Source of the DNA: Fictibacillus arsenicus
GTDB lineage: Bacteria > Bacillota > Bacilli > Bacillales > Fictibacillaceae
DNA: 64,000 bases
Reading direction: 5' to 3'
NCBI RefSeq assembly: GCF_001642935.1
Contig: NZ_CP016761.1
Coordinates: 3,286,001-3,350,000 of the forward strand
Positions within the stretch are counted from its first letter, which is position 1, and every line of letters begins with the position of its first letter. The position numbers and the translations under genes were made by a program. The notes under the pieces were generated by a model that had not been told where the DNA came from, ran no database searches, and worked only from the letters and a program-made list of their open reading frames with translations. Below, in pieces: positions 62,308 through 64,000 of this stretch.

Positions 62308-63471
62308 ATGAAGAGTAGATCCCTCGCACTTGTCACCTTGTTCTTTGCTCTGTTTTTGTTCGTTCTCGTTAAACCCGCAAAAGCCGATCATGGAAGTTCC
62401 CTTATTTTCGCGGCACATAATGATAAGATTCTTTTTGATTTGAGCCCCGCTCCTCGAGCTGTGAACGGTGTTTCATATGTACCTGTCCGATCGTTCAGCA
62501 AACACTTTGGATTTCAGGTGGACTGGATTGCAGCTACCGGTGAGATCAGGCTGACCAAAGGTGCCCAGGTTATCACGTTAAACACGAAAACAAAACAGTT
62601 CATTCAAGGAAACTCTTCTGTTCCTTTCTCCTATATAAACATCAATAATAGTTTACTTGTTCCCTATCGTCAGATTAGTGAAGCGTTCGGTTACAACGTT
62701 TCTTTTTCCTATAAAGGTCCAATCGCGCGAGTTTCGGATGCAAATGCAAAGCTAACGTTAGATCAGCTTTATGAAACTAACAAAACACAAATAGAAGCAT
62801 ACCGAAAAGCTCATACCCCTCCACCGCCAAAACCGCCTGCTCCATCACCAGCAAGAAGAGCATTCTTAACCTTTGATGATGGACCGAACAAACATACAGC
62901 AGGAATTCTGGATTATCTTAAAGCGAATAACTTGAAAGCTACATTCTTTGTTCTGAAACCAAATGCTGATAACAACCCCGTATTAATTAAACGGATGTTT
63001 AACGATGGCCATACCATTGCCTGCCATGGGGTCACACATGATAAAAGTAAGTTCTATAGTTCGCCTTCTGCCGCAGTTGGTGAGATGAAGTCATGCTTCG
63101 ATTCAGTTAAGAAAATAACTGGTGGAGCAGCTTCAAACGTCATCCGGACTCCTTACGGCAGCAAACCATACATGACGGATTCTTATCGAACAGCGATGAA
63201 TCAGGCAGGCTATAAAATGTGGGACTGGAACGTGGACAGTCTTGACTGGAGCTATAATAGTGCGACAAAAACGAGCGCGTATACAAATGAACAGATTAAT
63301 GCAGTCATTAAATCTGGTGCGGCTCCCCTTGTACTTCTTCACGATAGGATAGATACTGTTGCAATCTTAAAATCGATTGTCCCTAATTTAAAAAGTAAAG
63401 GATACACATCGTTACCGATCACCTCTTCCATCCAGCCTTATAACTTTTGGAACAAGTATGTCTTGAAATAA
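62308..63471 (+). CDS. Secreted polysaccharide deacetylase (NodB domain) with Cu-amine-oxidase-type stalk
   Basis: 387 residues. The signal peptide (to about KPAKA, residue 26) precedes a copper-amine-oxidase-like domain (about 40-145; YVPVRSFSKHFGF, LVPYRQISEAFGY), a proline-rich linker (about 170-182) and NodB (about 185-380). The latter has TFDDGPN (D190/D191), metal ligands H240 and H244 in CHGVTHD, RTPYG and LLHD. It removes acetyl groups from peptidoglycan GlcNAc or MurNAc. ATG 62308, with GGAAAGGAAAG upstream. Confidence 0.94.
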   Translation: MKSRSLALVTLFFALFLFVLVKPAKADHGSSLIFAAHNDKILFDLSPAPRAVNGVSYVPVRSFSKHFGFQVDWIAATGEIRLTKGAQVITLNTKTKQFIQGNSSVPFSYININNSLLVPYRQISEAFGYNVSFSYKGPIARVSDANAKLTLDQLYETNKTQIEAYRKAHTPPPPKPPAPSPARRAFLTFDDGPNKHTAGILDYLKANNLKATFFVLKPNADNNPVLIKRMFNDGHTIACHGVTHDKSKFYSSPSAAVGEMKSCFDSVKKITGGAASNVIRTPYGSKPYMTDSYRTAMNQAGYKMWDWNVDSLDWSYNSATKTSAYTNEQINAVIKSGAAPLVLLHDRIDTVAILKSIVPNLKSKGYTSLPITSSIQPYNFWNKYVLK

Positions 63472-63477
63472 TAATAA

Positions 63478-63507
63478 AAGCTGAACTCCTAAACTAGGGT
63501 TCAGCTT
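63478..63507. terminator. Terminator between convergent genes
   Basis: AAGCTGAAC and GTTCAGCTT form a perfect 9-bp stem with a 12-base loop; TTATTATT follows on the minus strand. Confidence 0.75.
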
Positions 63508-63513
63508 AACATC

Positions 63514-64000
63514 TTACTTTCGGTAAGATCCATAAAAGAGATAATAAAGCGCAAAACGATATTGTTCCAGAGTTGAATTATATTGAACAGATGTAAGAAT
63601 TACTGGTTTTTCCTCATTAAATTTCGGATACCATTCGGCATGCATTTCTTCAAAATAACCGTCTTCTTCTACTTCCCAATTATTATCCATTTCAGTAGCA
63701 TCACCATGAACAGCTTCTAGCTGCTGAATTAACTCCTGATATTTTTGAGTCGCTTCTTCTTTCGTCATAGATTCTGATGCGTAATGATATTCAATACTTT
63801 TAAGAGAACGTTCTTTTGGAAAGAACTCGTAGCCTGTTTGACCATCTGGGCCTAAGACATTTTCACCTTTATAAACTAAATACGGATATGACTCCTCTCC
63901 TAGTTCTCCTTTTTCAATTGCACGAACGGTTGTATCGTCCATGCCAAGTGAGATGTCCCCAATGGTTTCTATTGGTTTAGATGGCAGCTTCTCAAAGAAC
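63514..64000 (-). CDS. Uncharacterised protein, 5' end beyond the window
   Basis: The frame is open to the right edge: 19 more codons upstream of the first ATG (63942) read FEKLPSKPIETIGDISLG, so the real start is outside. The visible 161 residues are soluble, with GYEFFPKERSLKSIEYHYA and QKYQELIQQLEAVHGD. I recognise no family. Upstream lipobox or signal cannot be seen. Confidence 0.7.
   Translation of the reverse strand, partial: FFEKLPSKPIETIGDISLGMDDTTVRAIEKGELGEESYPYLVYKGENVLGPDGQTGYEFFPKERSLKSIEYHYASESMTKEEATQKYQELIQQLEAVHGDATEMDNNWEVEEDGYFEEMHAEWYPKFNEEKPVILTSVQYNSTLEQYRFALYYLFYGSYRK

Noticed and set aside
1-64000. Prophage, toxin-antitoxin, restriction or other defence genes
   Set aside because: I looked for integrase, terminase, methylase, nuclease and similar motifs in all frames; none was recognised.

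Overview
The window comes from a low-GC, spore-former-type Bacillaceae chromosome. I would guess a Fictibacillus-like genus, but that is an inference. Gene order and families match the Bacillus subtilis hpf-fliT-fliS-fliD-flaG-hag-csrA-fliW-yviE-flgL-flgK-flgN-flgM-yvyF-comF-degV-degU-degS-yvyE-tagU-tagO block, strong AGGAGG-type ribosome sites are common, and TTG/GTG starts are frequent. I saw no rRNA, tRNA, insertion sequence, prophage or CRISPR array.

Layout. 1-5.5 kb: a partial acyl-CoA ligase with a CcpA (cre) site, a dihydroorotate-dehydrogenase-like membrane gene broken by a one-base frameshift, a DinB protein, hpf, a cold-shock gene, a possible 43-codon gene and a yqhV-type gene. 5.7-20.1 kb: late flagellar genes on the minus strand, with three recognisable sigma-D promoters and a CsrA-type hairpin in the hag leader. 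This block is interrupted by an OatA-like acyltransferase and by remnants of a type IV pilus cluster. 20.2-29.4 kb: comFC-comFA, degV, a ROK kinase, an orphan MHYT-PAS histidine kinase, degU-degS and yvyE. 29.5-49.9 kb: cell-wall polymer and surface genes (LytR-CpsA-Psr ligase, two acyltransferases, an LTA-synthase-like enzyme, csaB, a DUF5693 protein, tagO, a Wzx/MurJ-type flippase, a TagA/WecG glycosyltransferase and three SLH-domain proteins). 50.2-64 kb: secA2-slaP, VanZ, an M14 carboxypeptidase, an SLH-anchored phosphodiester glycosidase, a small lipoprotein pair, a second FAD oxidoreductase, a polysaccharide deacetylase and a partial gene at the edge.

How it works together. csaB, tagO, tagA, the flippase and the LCP ligase could build, pyruvylate and attach a secondary cell wall polymer. 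SLH proteins bind such polymers, and SecA2/SlaP is the accessory export system known for S-layer proteins in the B. anthracis group. The left half is motility under sigma-D, CsrA/FliW and FlgM control, next to DegSU and competence genes.

The most unusual signal is a six-copy intergenic element of about 100 bp (5536, 26369, 32072, 36253, 43385, and inverted at 54194). Each copy has four units of a 14-bp near-palindrome (WATCTCRCGARAAT-like) plus a variable 6-7 bp spacer, at a 20-21 bp period. Each ends in a conserved box ATACTCGCGAGTCGACA. Five of the six lie between convergent gene ends. The fixed two-helical-turn spacing with unconserved spacers looks like a phased protein-binding array; its function is unknown to me.
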